DNA of 64,000 bases from Typhlomys cinereus (lineage: Eukaryota > Chordata > Mammalia > Rodentia > Platacanthomyidae). The stretch is taken from positions 1 through 64,000 of the forward strand of contig JALPQD010000391.1 of NCBI GenBank assembly GCA_023101885.1, written 5' to 3'. Each line of letters starts with the position of its first letter. Position 1 is the stretch's first letter. The position numbers and the translations under genes are program-made. The notes beneath the pieces are model-generated. The model had not been told where the DNA came from and ran no database searches. It was given only the letters and a program-made list of their open reading frames with translations. Shown one piece after another: positions 33,121 through 45,139 of the stretch.

Positions 33121-34615
33121 TGGGGGGCATTTGGAACAAGGAACCCTAATATCCACTCTGTATTTGATCCCTGAACTAGGAGGTCCTGGGTAAGGTGTGG
33201 GTATGGGGATAGGGAGAGTTGGGACATGGGGGAGGTGGAGTGGGATGGGTGTGTCCGTGTCAGGAAGTTCTAGGCCAGGTCCCTAGGGCTGGACAGCATT
33301 TGCAGACCCTCACCATGGTCCTGGGGCTGGATGGAGTCTCTGGTAGGACAGGGTCCAAGTATACAAGACCAAACTGTGCTGATAACCCATGCCGTCCCTG
33401 TTGTAAGATCACCCGCCCCACCCTTCCACCCCTGGACCCTCACCTCAAGCTTATGGTTCTGACCATGACCCCACCTAGTGGGACCTCCCTGTCTTTCAGG
33501 ACGTTGTGGGCTCTGAGTTTGACTAGCACAGCTTGAAACATGCTGGTCAGGGAGGGTGGGTTTCTGTGTGGAGCAGGTGGGAGGTGGGGCAGGAGAGCTG
33601 GTTTCTCTGCACCGCAGATGCTCTTATTTTGTGTTAGCATAAACCTGCAAATCTTTGACTCGCTGGAGTTCTCAGCTTCAATTTTCTCCTCCTGTGTTTG
33701 TTGCATAGCGTAGTCTTGATAATTCAGCGAGTCTGATTTCGACCATGGAACTAAGTTACTCTTTGTTCTGCGGTGACCGACAGTGTGTTCTGAAGAGACG
33801 GTTCCTTCCTGCCCACTCGTTCTCTTTTTAAATAGCTGGGTGCTGGGCGGACTGTGAAGCCCAGGACAAGCCTGTGATAACCGGGGCCTCCCGCACTGCT
33901 CGTGTTGCTCCTCTGCCTTCTGCGCTCTGCGTTCTCCCGGTGGTGCTCATTGTGGCCAGGGGCAGATGCATCTTTAAAGCGTCCTGTGTAATCAGCCCCC
34001 TGCGGCCTCTCTGGGTCCCCATCTGTGGTAAAGCGTCTGTTTTGGAGACCTTGAAACAAATAGAATTGAGGGATGCCCGAGTGGATGCGTTTGGCTCTGA
34101 GAGACGGTTTGAAGCTAGTTCAAGCCTCGTCTTTAACTCCGTGCTACACCATGTGTTTGGCGACCTGAAAGGAGGGGCCAGTCCCGTCAGTTTGGTGGGG
34201 GGATTTTTGGAATTGCTGTTTCTCCTGGCCGCACACCTGTCTGTAGGAAGAACACACAGCCTTCTATGCCGTTCTGAGCTGTTTGGATGGCTACAGGGCT
34301 CAGCAGTGGGGCTGAGATGGCTTCTCGGGGGCAGGCTCCTGCTGCCAAGGCTGACCACGCGGTGGAAGGAGAGAACCGACTCCCCACGACCTTCGCAAGT
34401 GCAGTCACATGCAGTGTACATGAGAAATAGTTACTAGCGGACCCATCACCTCGCTATGGTTTTTACTCAGGGTCTTCTGCCTGTCTAATCTGGATTTTTT
34501 CCTAATTAAAGAAAGTGCAGTGTGGCCTGGTGTGTTAGGAAATCCTCCTCTGGGAGGCGGCTTTAAAACTCCACCGCGCTCTGGGACTGAAGTCTCTCTT
34601 GTTAAGGAGTCGGTT
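32321..34615. other. Intronic stretch, mostly unique
   Basis: Contains a (TG)n(AG)n run at 33082-33120. Otherwise no named repeat is evident and there is no exon signature. Possible conserved regulatory sequence cannot be judged without alignment. Confidence 0.5.
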
Positions 34616-34696
34616 CTCCTCTTCCTCCTCCTCTTCCTCCTCCTTCCTCCTCCTTCCTCCTTCTCCTCTTCTTCCTCCTCCTCCTCCTCCTCTTCC
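34616..34696 (+). repeat. Polypyrimidine (CTC/CTT) tract
   Basis: About 80 bp of pure or nearly pure C/T on the + strand (TCCTCCTCTTCCTCCTCC-type), directly before an antisense SINE. Such mirror-like tracts can form triplex DNA. Confidence 0.95.
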
Positions 34697-34711
34697 CTGC
34701 ATGCACCTGTG

Positions 34712-34964
34712 TCCATGTGTGTACAAGAGGAAACTTGTAGGTGTGAGCCTGTGGAGGCCCAAGGATGACATCAGGAGTGCTCCCGGGTTGCTCTCCCTCT
34801 TTTGTGCTTTGCTCTGGGGTTTCTTAGACTCTGCCTTGCAGGGGTGGAATTACAGGTTGCTGCCATTTACACCAGGCATTTTTACATGGGATCTGAAGAT
34901 CCGAACCCAGGTCCTTTTGCTTGTGAGCCGAAGGCTTTAACCACTGAACCAACTCCTCAGCTCC
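34712..34964 (-). mobile_element. B2-type SINE, second subfamily, antisense
   Basis: GTGTGAGCCTGTGGAGGCCC, AAGGATGACATCAGGAGTGC and TTTGCTCTGGGGTTTCTTAG are followed by the antisense B box GATCCGAACCCAGGTCC and antisense A box ACCACTGAACCAACTCCTCAGC. It shares the whole layout with 35984, 38051 and 61500. Confidence 0.85.
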
Positions 34965-35983
34965 TCTTTTATTTTTATTCTTTTAGCAAGAGTTTATTAA
35001 GAGGGTAAAAGATATTATAAATGCAAGAGCTTCCTTTTTAGAATTTGTAAAATGCCATATTGCCAAGAATTAAAAAAGATGTTTCATTGAGGATTCAACA
35101 CATTTGGATTTCTTGGCAATGTCAGACACACGTGTCCTGGATGTGTGAGTTAGTTGTGCTGTCAAGGCATGACCAGAAGCCAGTCCTGATCCAGAGACTC
35201 CCTGGTGGGCCTCGAGGCCTGGCCTGTAGGACTCAGGGCAGCTTGGAAATTAACAGGGAAGAGGTGAATTATGGGCAACTCAGTGTGTAGGTGTCGTGGG
35301 CCATAAGTGGTTCTCCACATCTGAAGTTGTCAGAGCAAGTCTGCACTCTGCTGCTCTGGGTGGGCTAAGTTTAGTCTGCATGTTGTGACTGATTGATCGA
35401 CGTGTATGTGTGTGTCTGGTCAATACTGGACCAGGCTTCATGCTTGCTGGGTAAGTGCTCCACCATTAAACTTACACTTCCGAGCCCTAGCCCTGCCTTC
35501 TGATTGGAGGACGCTGATGCCAGGTGCTCGCCGTTAGTTTCCCACCACAGCTCTAATGACCACAGACTCAGTGGGTGTCCGATGAGGCCCACATCCCCTC
35601 CCCTGAGGCCCAGGAAGAATTGCTTCCAGGTTCACGTGGGTCGTGGGCCAGGTGTAGTTTCTTACAGGCGTGGGACAAGCTCTATGTTTTCCCTGCCAGC
35701 TGGGGACCACAGTTACTGTGGAGGCTTCTCTGTCTGGGTGCTTCATGTGGCTTCAAGTCAGGATCAGCAAGACATTGGCTTCGTGTGGAAGCTGCATTTA
35801 AAGGCTGTTTGATTGATGCCGCCCAGATGATGCAGGAAACCTTCCCAGGAAGTCACTGTGCCAAGTGATGGGACATCGAGCAGGTGTATCTGTGGGGTCA
35901 GTCATTCCACCGCCAACTCACCTGACTCTCATAGAGCATTCTAGGGAGCTGTACCTGTTAACAGGTAAACCAAGGCACTAACT
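34965..35983. other. Intronic stretch
   Basis: A short SINE-like scrap may lie at 35,395-35,490 (GTGTGTGTCTGGTCAATACTGG..CTTGCTGGGTAAGTGCTCCACC), an ID/B-type antisense head. The rest is unique. Confidence 0.45.
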
Positions 35984-36253
35984 CTGTGTGTGTGTGTGTG
36001 TGTGTGCACATGTGCAAGAGGGCACTTGCGTGTGTGTGCTTGTGGAGGCCCAAGGGTGACTTCAGAAATCATCCTGGATTGTCCTACCTCCTTACTGCTT
36101 TGCTCTGGGTTTCCCAGGCTCTGCCTTGCAGGGCCAGAATTGTAACCTTCCACCATTTCCACCCAGCATTTTTACATGGGATCTGGGGATCTGAACTCAG
36201 GTCCCTTTGGTTGTGAGGCAAAGGTTTTAACTTCTGAGCCATCTCCCCAGCCT
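35984..36253 (-). mobile_element. B2-type SINE, second subfamily, antisense
   Basis: A (TG)n start is followed by CTTGTGGAGGCCCAAGGGTG, TTTGCTCTGGGTTTCCCAGG, GATCTGAACTCAGGTCCC (antisense B box) and TTCTGAGCCATCTCCCCAGCC (antisense A box). Weak flanking similarity (ACTAACTCT before, ACCAACTCT after) could be a target duplication. Confidence 0.88.
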
Positions 36254-36602
36254 GATACCAACTCTTTAAACAAATGGGCAGAATCATTGGGTTCCTCTCA
36301 AATGGCAATTTGTGATTGGCAGCTGTGGGGGGATGAAGGGGGGCTGGTTGTGAGTTGGAGGACAGTCCGGGCTGCTTGGAGAGTTTGGGACCAGGCTGCC
36401 TGGGGAGGCTTTGTGCCCAGACACACCAATGGCTGTGAGTGGGTGTGGAGCAGGCACGTGGCCGCCAGCAGTGGCGTGTCAGCTCCACTGTGCAGGATTC
36501 AGTGACTGGTCACAGTTGTACCTTAGAATAATTCCTGATGGAAGAAATGCCCAGGTGGGGAGTGTGGACCTTGTCTGCTCAGGTTAGGTAGAGGACTTTC
36601 GG

Positions 36603-37011
36603 GGGTGATGGGAGGACTGCCGCGGGTGATGGGAGGACTGCCGGGGGTGATGGGAGGACTGCCGGGGGTGATGGGAGGACTGCCGCGGGTGATGGGAGGA
36701 CTGCCGCGGGTGACGGGAGGACTGCCGGGGGTGACGGGAGGACTGCCGCGGGTGACGGGAGGACTGCCGCGGGTGATGGGAGGACTGCCGCGGGTGATGG
36801 GAGGACTTCCGGGGGTGATGGGAGGACTGCCGCGGGTGATGGGAGGACTGCCGCGGGTGATGGGAGGACTGCCGCGGGTGATGGGAGGACTGCCGGGGGT
36901 GATGGGAGGACTGCCGCGGGTGATGGGAGGACTGCCGCGGGTGATGGGAAGACTTCCGGGGGTGATGGGAGGACTGCCGGGGGTGATGGGAGGACTGCCG
37001 CGGGTGATGGG
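36603..37011 (+). repeat. 21-bp minisatellite, 19 units, open in several frames on both strands
   Basis: The unit GGGTGATGGGAGGACTGCCGC is exactly seven codons, so frames never shift. On the + strand it reads as a MGGLPRV/MGGLPGV heptad. Variation is limited to CGC/GGG, ATGGG/ACGGG and CTGCC/CTTCC. There is no splice or promoter context for coding, so I treat the open frames as a consequence of the 21-bp period. Confidence 0.96.
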
Positions 37012-37320
37012 AACGAGCAAAGGGACCAAAGCTTGGATCCCCAGATCCCATGTAAAATTGCTGGCTGGCAAAATCGGGAAGCGCACAGTCTGGGAGGTGG
37101 TTTGGTGAGCGAGGTGCCTGCTGCAGCGCATAAGGACCAGAGCTGGCACCTCAACAACGTGTGGGCACGAGGGGGCGTCGTCAGTAATGCCAGCGCTTGA
37201 CACAAGGATGGGGGACCCTCTTGTCAGTGAGTAAGGTGGGGGGGTCAACTGCCGACCACCACGCCTGTGCTTTCTAAGGTTGGTGAGGTTCTGGCTTCCA
37301 CCCTCCGCTGTAAGAAAGAA
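37012..37320 (-). mobile_element. Possible diverged B-type SINE next to the array
   Basis: ACCAAAGCTTGGATCCCCAGATCCC, GGTGAGCGAGGTGCCTGCTG and GCACCTCAACAACGTGTGGG suggest a worn rodent SINE. Orientation and borders are uncertain. Confidence 0.3.
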
Positions 37321-37659
37321 AAAACAATAAACTTGGAACTCAGAACCTATAACTGAAGGTTTGTCATCCACTCTTCATGGACTTATGGAGTCCCTGTTTT
37401 GTGTGTGATCGCGTTTCCTGGGAGACATTCACAGACTTCCCATGGACTCCAAAGGTTTAAAAGTACACTAATTCGCACTAGACATCTTGGGCAAGTTTCA
37501 GATTCTGCTTAAACGTTACAAAGCCATTTCCAGCAGTTACATAGGCGCATGGTTTCTAGAGTCAAAAGTTCTTCAAAGCTTGAAATAAAGCAGAGCAGTC
37601 ACCTGCCCTCTGCACCCAGCACGAATGCCAGGGGAGCCCACTTGCAGTGCTTGGCAGAG

Positions 37660-37872
37660 TGATGAAGGGAGGGAGGGAGGGAGAGAGAATGAGAGACAGA
37701 GAATGAGAGAATAAGACAGAGAGAGGGAGAGGAGGGAGGAAGGGAGGGAGGGAGGGAGGGAGAGAGAATGAGAGAGAGAGACAGAATGAGAGAGAGGGAC
37801 GGAGGGAGGAAGGGAGGGAGGGAGGGAGAGAAAATGAAAGAGAATGAGAGAGAAAGAGAGAGAGAGACATTG
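37660..37872 (+). repeat. Purine-rich (GGGA/GAGA)n tract
   Basis: Over 200 bp consists almost only of A and G on the + strand, with GGGAGGGAGGGA blocks and GAGAGAGAATGA blocks. Its mirror symmetry favours triplex structures. The low-complexity S/L-rich open frames opposite are artefacts. Confidence 0.96.
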
Positions 37873-37999
37873 ATTTTCTGTGGAAGGCGATGGTTGTGGG
37901 CCTCTGCCCTGTCCCCTCCTCCGGCCGCCCACGCCTCTGTCCTCCTCTTCCTTCTGTAGTTCTCATGGTATTGCAATAGGGTAAGAAGAACATACTTGG

Positions 38000-38022
38000 T
38001 TTTGGTTTTGGTTTTGGTTCAC
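38000..38022. repeat. (GGTTTT)n short repeat
   Basis: Four GGTTTT hexamers occur in tandem. Confidence 0.85.
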
Positions 38023-38050
38023 AGTTTAATGCTCCTGAAACTTACACATT

Positions 38051-38337
38051 TCTAATATTTTATTTATTTACTCGGTGTATTTTATTTATTTACTCTGTGT
38101 GTGTATGTGGGGGCACTGTGTGTCCCTGTGGAAGATCAGGGTGACTTCAGGAATCATCCTGGACTGCTTCTATCTCCTTCTTGCTTCACTCTGGGATTTC
38201 CCAGGCTCCGCCCACCGGAGCTAGAAGTGCAGGCCGCTGCCATTTCTGCTGCTGTTTTTCAGTGGGACCTGGGATCTAGATCAGGACCTTCTACTTGCGA
38301 GGCGAGTCTGAACCCTGGGCTGTCCCTCCAGCCCACG
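38051..38337 (-). mobile_element. B2-type SINE, second subfamily, antisense, with 10-bp target duplication
   Basis: A T-rich start (TATTTTATTTATTTACTC) is followed by GTGGAAGATCAGGGTGACTT, TTCACTCTGGGATTTCCCAG, ATCTAGATCAGGACCTTCTACTTGC and GCTGTCCCTCCAGCCC. CTTACACATT occurs at 38041-38050 and again at 38338-38347, a perfect 10-bp duplication that fixes the borders. Confidence 0.92.
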
Positions 38338-38749
38338 CTTACACATTCCGAGTGATGGGGTGACACGAACTTCTTTCTTCTGATGTTGGTCTTGGTCCTC
38401 AACGCTTTCAAGGCCCTTGGTGGTATCAGTGTGATTGAGTTTTCCCAGTAGACCCCTGGCTGCTCGGGCTGGCATGCAGCCCCCTTCATGCCTCTGGGCA
38501 GGGCAAAGGGGCTAGAGACTGGGTTAATCATTGGTTCGCCTGCCAGAGGAGTTTCCATAACCCCCTAACCGTGGACTTAGAGGGCACGTGTGCGCTATAG
38601 AACTTCTGGGGATATGAGGGGGCTGACTGTGCCTGGGGAGCTGTGGAGGCACCATACCTCCTTGTGGGGAGAGCTGCCCAACTGCTCTAGATCTTATTGT
38701 CAAGCCTTTATTGTGATACTTTAAATTAAAAACTACTTTATATTTACAT

Positions 38750-38752
<3 letters not shown>

Positions 38753-38789
<37 letters not shown>
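38753..38789. repeat. (AC)n microsatellite
   Basis: About 18 AC repeats. Confidence 0.97.
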
Positions 38790-38790
<1 letters not shown>

Positions 38791-41593
38791 TCTGGTTTTG
38801 AGGCTATGGTTAGATGTTTTTGGTGGCTGTTTTATTTTTCAGTGTGCAGATAAGCATGTGCATTTGTGAGTTGTGTGCGTTCGTGCACAATCTCTGAAAT
38901 TCGTATGCAGCACAGAAGAGTCACCTGGGCCTCTGCACGGAGACCCCTGTGCGTGCCACTGGGAAACCCCTGGGAGTGCCACGGGCTCCTCCTGCCACTG
39001 TGCCAGCCCAGCGCCTCTCGGGTGTGTCTGGATAGAGGTTTCTGTGTTCACGCTTCTCAGCAGCTTCCGGACACTTCCACAGCGTGAGAGAAACTCTCTC
39101 CACGGCCCATTCTCCCATACAGAACAAAGATGACATGCCGGAACATGGTCCCCACGAGTCCTACCTGCCCTGCGTGTCTTTCACCCACTTCCTACCCACC
39201 GATGGCCACATGGCTACTCATTTTACCGTCCATGTCATGCCCAAGCCTGATCCTGCCTGGTCTCTCTGGGGACTGTACAGCAGCAGGTTCAGCCTGTGCT
39301 GGGCTGTGCTTCTTCCTACGTGACCCTCCCCTGCAGTAAACCAGCATGCGCTAGGAGCACACTTGTGGAGGAGACACGGGGACCCCCCCCATCTTTGCGA
39401 CCACCCCCCATTGTGAAGCAAAGGAAAGCGATGTGGTGCCAATTACATTTTCTGACGGTTGGAAGCTGCACCAAATCACAGTGGTTTCAGGCTCGGGTGC
39501 AGCGCAGTCGGCGGCTGACGTGGCGCGACGTGTAGGGAGATGTTCTTGAAATTCGCACCTGTGCTTTGGTGTCTCTAATCACCACCACCCCATGACCCGT
39601 GTGCCCAAGAATTATCGTGTGGACTTGACAGGCTCCAGGTGCCTCAGCTGTGGGGGGAGGGGGCCTGCCAGGGGAGAAGGCAAGGAAGGCACCTGGCTTT
39701 CTCAGCACCAGCTGCCAGGCCTGTGTACGCTCTCCTTTCTCTGCATGGCGGTGCGGTGCCAACAGACGAGGCGGCTGCCCCCATGTCCTCTGTGCACTGG
39801 AGATCTGTGTCTAGTCGCAGGGTCAGCAGGTGGCTGTTGGAGAAGAGCACGTCCTGTCTGGGCGATGCCGATGTGGATGGGCGGAGGGGGCATCACCGTC
39901 TGACCCCAGAGCCTCCAGGCCCCAGCTGCATGCTGGTTTGGAAACGATGAAGAAAGCTGCCAGGCAGGGTGCAGGACACGTCTCTGACAAGATGGGACTC
40001 GGCATCTGGCCCGGCTCACCACACAAAGGCTCTGCTGGCTCTTCCCCCAGCCAGCCAGCCCGTGTGACTCACGGAGGCGTGGCCGAGGGCACCACCGCGG
40101 GCAGCTGTCCCTCATTCACGCAATCCTTGGGGTGCTACCAGGCTGGCTGTGCCGCTGGCACTACTTGCAGGGGAGCCGAGGGGTGTGGAGCAGCCCGTGA
40201 AGGAGGAGGGCTGGTTAGTTACTAGCACAGAAGTGAAATTTGGGCTCATTCAAAACCAGACACACCCTTTGCCTTACGACCCCTGAGTCACGTGGCCGTG
40301 CTGGGTGGAGGTGGCTGGTTAGCTGAGGGGAACAGACTCTAAATAGAGTGGCCAAAGTCTGGCTCTCAGCCTGCACTGTGACCCGCTTGTGAAAGAAGAT
40401 GGGCAGTAAGGGCTAGATGCTGTGTCAGCCTTGGGGGAGACTGGGGGGCGGGAGGGGGGCACTGGACCCCAGAGCAGGTAGATGGAGGGAGGCTTCTGCT
40501 GTCTTAGAACAAGGCTGGGGTGATCTGAAGGCTTTGAGTCAAAACTACCTTCCTTGGCTGCCTGTCTGGGGGCAGATTTAGATGCATATATAGGTTTATG
40601 AATCTTAGGTGATACAGAAGTATACAGTTAGGCTCAAACCTGGCACTCCTAGCCCCTTTTCTCACTCCTAGCCCCATTGTGACTATCCAGGGATGAATTC
40701 CAAGCATCTTCGTGTGCATAAACTTAGCATGAATGGGTGGATGTGTTTTGTAATAACCAACGGCTTATTCGTATAGTTTAAATGCTCACGGAACCCCGGC
40801 TGTGTGCCAGACTCCGCTGTAGGCCCTTTGTGTGTGTCAGCGTGTTCAGTGTTTAGATCAGCCCTGTCCATGGCCAGGCTCCAGCGAGGACTCGGGCCAC
40901 AGGGAGACTTGCGCACGATGGTCCTGGCTGGGAGAGGAACAGGTGCTCTGACTTCAGAACCCCCGACGGCGGCCTCTCCACAAGCTTGCAGCAGGCTCGC
41001 TGCTGCCTCAGCGTGCAGGGTGTCTCGACCCTTTAGGTGGAAACTAACCCTGGAATTGCTCTGAATCCTGCCTGGGACTCTTGAGGTCTCAGCAGAGGGC
41101 CCAGTCGTGACTGGCTACTTGCAAAGTCAGAGGCAGGAATTTTCCAGAGCAGAAAGCCAGGATGGCTGAGGAAGTGGCCCCGCTGCAACCCGTGACCTTT
41201 GGCACTTGGATGAAGGAGGAAGGGGTGCAGTCATGAGTCCCAAACAGTCAGTGTTCTGGGCCCGGTTGCCCGCCCCTCCCCTTCTCTTAGGGCAGGTGGA
41301 GGGCAGCGATGCCCCCTGTGGCTAGACACGTGCCCTTCTGTGTCTGAATAACTGTCCGTCACCAGCCAGGCGACCCTGCAGCTGAGTGTCACAGGTGAAG
41401 CTTTTGATCCCGAAGGGGACCTGGACAGCGAGGGACGGTGGCCTGGCCGAGTCTGCTGAGGTGGCAGCGCAGGCAGCACGGGCGTTTGCCATGACTCACA
41501 CTGGGCGAGTGTTAGAAGCCACCCGCAGGGTGAACAAGGGAGACAAATCCTGTGTTTGAGAAACACGCGTGAGTCTGGATCCCGCTGGGTTAA
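38790..41593. other. Intronic stretch, mostly unique
   Basis: No exon or named SINE was identified with confidence. An L2-like phrase (CCCCGGCTGTGTGCCAGACTCC) lies at about 40,795-40,825. A (TG)-rich antisense SINE remnant may precede 38,880. Confidence 0.45.
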
Positions 41594-41938
41594 TGGCTAC
41601 TCTTTCTGCTGTTGTGACATGACGCTCACAGCCTAAGGGAGAAAGGAGACTACTTGGCGAAAAGTCCCAGAAGGGATATCGTCTGTTTTGGCCTTGCATG
41701 TGGGAATTGCACAGCAGAAGCTGGAGTCAGAAGCACGAGACTAATTCAGGTTTCCGCAGCCCTGATGGAGGCAGAGAGAGCAAGAACAAAGTGCAAAAGG
41801 AAGCAGGGCTGGATCCCCCCCCCCCCCCCCCCGCCTTCCTCTAGCAGGCTCCACGACCTTCTCAAACATTAGCATCTGCTAAGAATTGAAGCACATGAGC
41901 TTGTGGGTGGGGGCAGCTCACATTCAAACCACCGCACA
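41594..41938 (-). mobile_element. MaLR-type LTR, antisense
   Basis: CTTTCTGCTGTTGTGACATG, AGCCTAAGGGAGAAAGGAGA, GCAGGCTCCACGACCTTCTC and GCACATGAGCTTGTGGGTGG align with the LTRs at 13753 and 16232 in the same antisense order. On the minus strand it begins TGTGCGGTGGTTTGAATG. A run of 17 C (about 41816-41832) sits inside. No convincing flanking duplication was found. Confidence 0.85.
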
Positions 41939-41999
41939 CTATGTCTGGACTGAATCCAAGATGCCAAACGCAAGATCTTTGGCATCTTCCAGGTGGTGA

Positions 42000-42096
42000 A
42001 GAGGAGGAAGAGGAGAAAGAGGAGGAAGAGAAGAAGGAAGAAGAGAGAGAGGCAATGCTGAGGAAGAGGAGGAAGGAGGAGGAGGGGGAGACACTG
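42000..42096 (+). repeat. Purine-rich GAGGAA tract
   Basis: A nearly pure A/G stretch (AGGAGGAAGAGGAGAAAGAGG...) with a single short interruption near 42050. Confidence 0.93.
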
Positions 42097-42194
42097 CTGT
42101 TTAGCATCTGATGTTTCCAGATGTTTAGGCGTAATGTTCCAGTAGGCCCTGAGTTTGATGGTGTCGATGGCGTTCCTGTGTCCTGCAGCAGAAT

Positions 42195-42440
42195 CCCTGG
42201 CGGAATCAACTCCCAGAGGGAAGGTTTATCTTAGCTCTTCGTGTCAGTCCATGCGGGGCAAGGATGGCAGCAGGCGTGGACAGTGCTGTTCACATGGTGG
42301 CAGCCAAGACAGCAGACGGGGCAGGCGCCAGGCAGGCGCGACTTTCAGAGGTCGGCCCGGTGACCTTCCTCTAGCCAGGCTCACCTAAAGGCCCCCGCAG
42401 CTGCCAGATAGCGCCTGCAAGACACGCCCCTGGGGAGCTT
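42195..42440 (-). mobile_element. Possible LTR fragment, antisense
   Basis: GAGGGAAGGTTTATCTTAGC..CACATGGTGGCAGCCAAGAC..CCTTCCTCTAGCCAGGCTC recalls the order of antisense rodent LTR repeats. It is too diverged to name. Confidence 0.35.
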
Positions 42441-44400
42441 CTCGGTCGCCTAGCCCAGGTGAGAGTATTTTAAAACGACTAGTCACTGGGGAGAGAGGAT
42501 GAGAGAAGAAACCGCAGCCGCATCGCACCTGCTGACGCCTGAGGTCAGTTCTCTCCTGCTCTGCAGGCTTCCTGGCTCCTCGGGCTGTGCGTGTGTGAGC
42601 CGGAGGGGAGGGGATGGGGGTTTATCTGGGGAGCCGTCTCATGGGCTCCACTAAATAGTATTTCTGTTGAAGGTAATGACCAGAACGTCAGGAAGTTAGG
42701 AAAGCTGCTCCCCGTCCCATGGTCGTAAGTGAGCATGAAGCCCTTGGTGACCTCAGAGGCGTGGCTTTAAAATCCCCAGCCCTTCTGGAAGGCGTGGCTA
42801 CTTCCTGGACCGGTGGGGACTGGCTGAAATCTATGGTTTGGCCGAATACGGAGAAACGGCCTAGTAATGACTCGACTTTGCGCGAAGTTTCCTTACTTGC
42901 CGTTGGCCACCTTTGCAGAGTGGCCGAGGGGGCAGGGCAGCGTCCCACGAAGAGGAGACCCTTGACCTGGGACAGCCGAGGCGCCACCTTGAGGCCGACG
43001 TCCAGAGGCGGGTTGGGGATGCCTTGGCTTCTCCGACTGGTTCTGTCCAGGGCCAGCAGTGGCCCAGCCGTCCTGGCCACGTTGGATCTGCCCAGCAGGG
43101 CTGTGGTGCCCCTCTGCATGGCCGCCTGTGACAGGCTGGCCGCCCGGCTCTGGGTGGACAGATGTTTCCTGACGGCTGTCTGCAGTCTGGTCTGAGCTCT
43201 GTTTTCTGTACACTCTGAATTGTCTGAGCATTCAGTCATTCCTTTTTCTCTGTAAAAATAGTAAAGGGCAAGTCAGACATGCTGGAAATTTCTAGGCAGC
43301 TGACTTCTGGAAGCAGCGTTTCACACTGAGATTTATTCAGAGTAGATTTAACAGCCGGCCACTAACTGGAGGATTTAAGGAATGAAGGCTTGCGCGCGTG
43401 GCCGAGGCACACCCCACAGCCGGCTCCTGGTGGCCAGTTTCGGGCCGCCCTAAATCGCTGGGCTTTTCTTCTTTCCTGCCTCCTTGTTAGGCTTAACTCA
43501 TGTGGCTTATTTTTGTAACTCTTGTTTGCATAAAGGTATCTGTGGAATTTATGACTTGGAAGAGATCAGAGGCGTGGGGTCCACCCACTGAGGTATAGAT
43601 GCCCTGGCATTCAGAGCAGTGGTCAGTGGTCAAGCCCAGACAGACACCAGGCCTTGAGCCTCCGGCCCTCCTACCTCCATCCAGCAGGCGGTGTCACCTC
43701 CGCCCGGCTGACCTCCACCTAACTCTGCCTCCAACTCCTCTTGTCCAAACAGATTTGAGATCGGCCTTTGCACACCCAGGATGTGAAGGCTCATGTGCTG
43801 TGCTCTCCACGGGGCGCGCTGCTCTTTTGCCTTCTTTGCTGTCTGCCTCAGGTTGAGAGGAAGGGTCTGGTGAGGCTCCCTCCGCAGAGGGAGACCAGAG
43901 GTCAGCCTGGGATGCTCCCAAGAGCTGTCCATCTTATGCATTTAGCTACTGCTTGTGCATGTGAGTGCACGCACGTATGCAGGCGCGTGTGCACACATGT
44001 CTGCGTAATAATGGGACCTTGGTAGGTGGGTGGGGTCACGTGGGGTGGAGTTGCGTCTGGTGGGATTGCTTCCTTTTCAGGAAGAGATGTGGGACACTGT
44101 GTCTGTCTTTGTCCTTGCCATGTGGACACGGGGAGACGAGGATGGCCATCTAGAGGCAGGAAGAGAGGGCTGATGGGCAGATTGCCTGGGATCTGGGATC
44201 TGGATCTTAGACATTCCCGCTTCCAGACTCTGAGAAAGACACCTCTGTTGTTCCCGCCGCCCAGTGCGTGAGGGTCTGTGTTGGTGGTGCCCTGCGAGTA
44301 AAGCTCCCTGTACATTCCTTTTAGAGAAAGATAGTGGCCTCGTCCACGCCCCAGGCCCCATCGTGGGGTGTCCCCATCTATCTCACGTAGCTAAGTCACA
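42441..44400. other. Intronic stretch with one SINE fragment
   Basis: TGCATTTAGCTACTGCTTGTG..GCACGCACGTATGCAGGCGCG at about 43,937-44,010 is nearly the same text as 46,175-46,250 and represents the start of an antisense B3-type SINE here. The remainder is unique. The T-rich, lower-GC segment near 43,490-43,560 stands out locally. Confidence 0.45.
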
Positions 44401-44809
44401 GGTGGTGCGGCGTCTGTGTGGTCCGCACACCTGACAGTTTCAGAGATTTTCTGCTGTTCCACTTGGCATTCAGGACTCAGGATCTGGGCCGCTTCCAAGT
44501 CGGCATTTTACCTTTTCAGTCGCTCTCACCAGGTTTAGCTTCCCACCGTCATTTTGGCCCTTTCCCGCTTGGCTCTCCATTCTGGCATGCACTCTGCCTT
44601 CCCCTGGGGTTTCTGCGGCTTCCTCCTGCACCACCACCCAGTCTTGAAGGGCTTCCCTGTGCCTCCTCTGCCGGCCTCAGCGGAGCGGCGCTGTCCTCCT
44701 CCCTTCACCATGCAGTCCCGCTGCTGGATGATACGGCCGCCTCCACAGCTGTGCCAAGCGCGCCTCACGTCCTGTCCACGCAAGACGCGGCCTCCAGCAC
44801 CAGCGCAGG

Positions 44810-45078
44810 ACCCGCCCTGTCATGGTGCCTTGCAGACACTGCCCTTGCCCTTCCCTTTTACCCATCAAGGATCCGCCATGTCGTGGTGTCATATGGGCAC
44901 TCCCCTGGCATCGCCTTTGCTGTTCCTTTTGAACTGTCAAGACACACTATGCCATAGGGTCACGTGGGCACTGCTTTGGCACCACCCTTGCCATTCCTTT
45001 TGAGCCAGTGAAAGACATGCTGTGCCACATGGTCGCTGTTCTGGTGCCACCCTTCCTTCCCTTTGAACCATCCAGGAA
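44810..45078 (+). repeat. Degenerate macro-repeat, about 4 units of 60-72 bp
   Basis: Four tandem blocks share the skeleton CATG-TGCC(AC)ATGGTC-(A)CTGGGCACTGC...CTTTGGCACC..CCTTGCC-TTCCTTTTGAACC.TCAAG. They begin near 44,820, 44,877, 44,946 and 45,016. They are much more diverged than the younger 22-bp array that follows at 45140. Confidence 0.7.
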
Positions 45079-45139
45079 GCTGGGTTCTGAGCAGGTATCT
45101 GTGGAGAGCTCCGCCTTCATGCTCAGAGCCACAGGGCTG

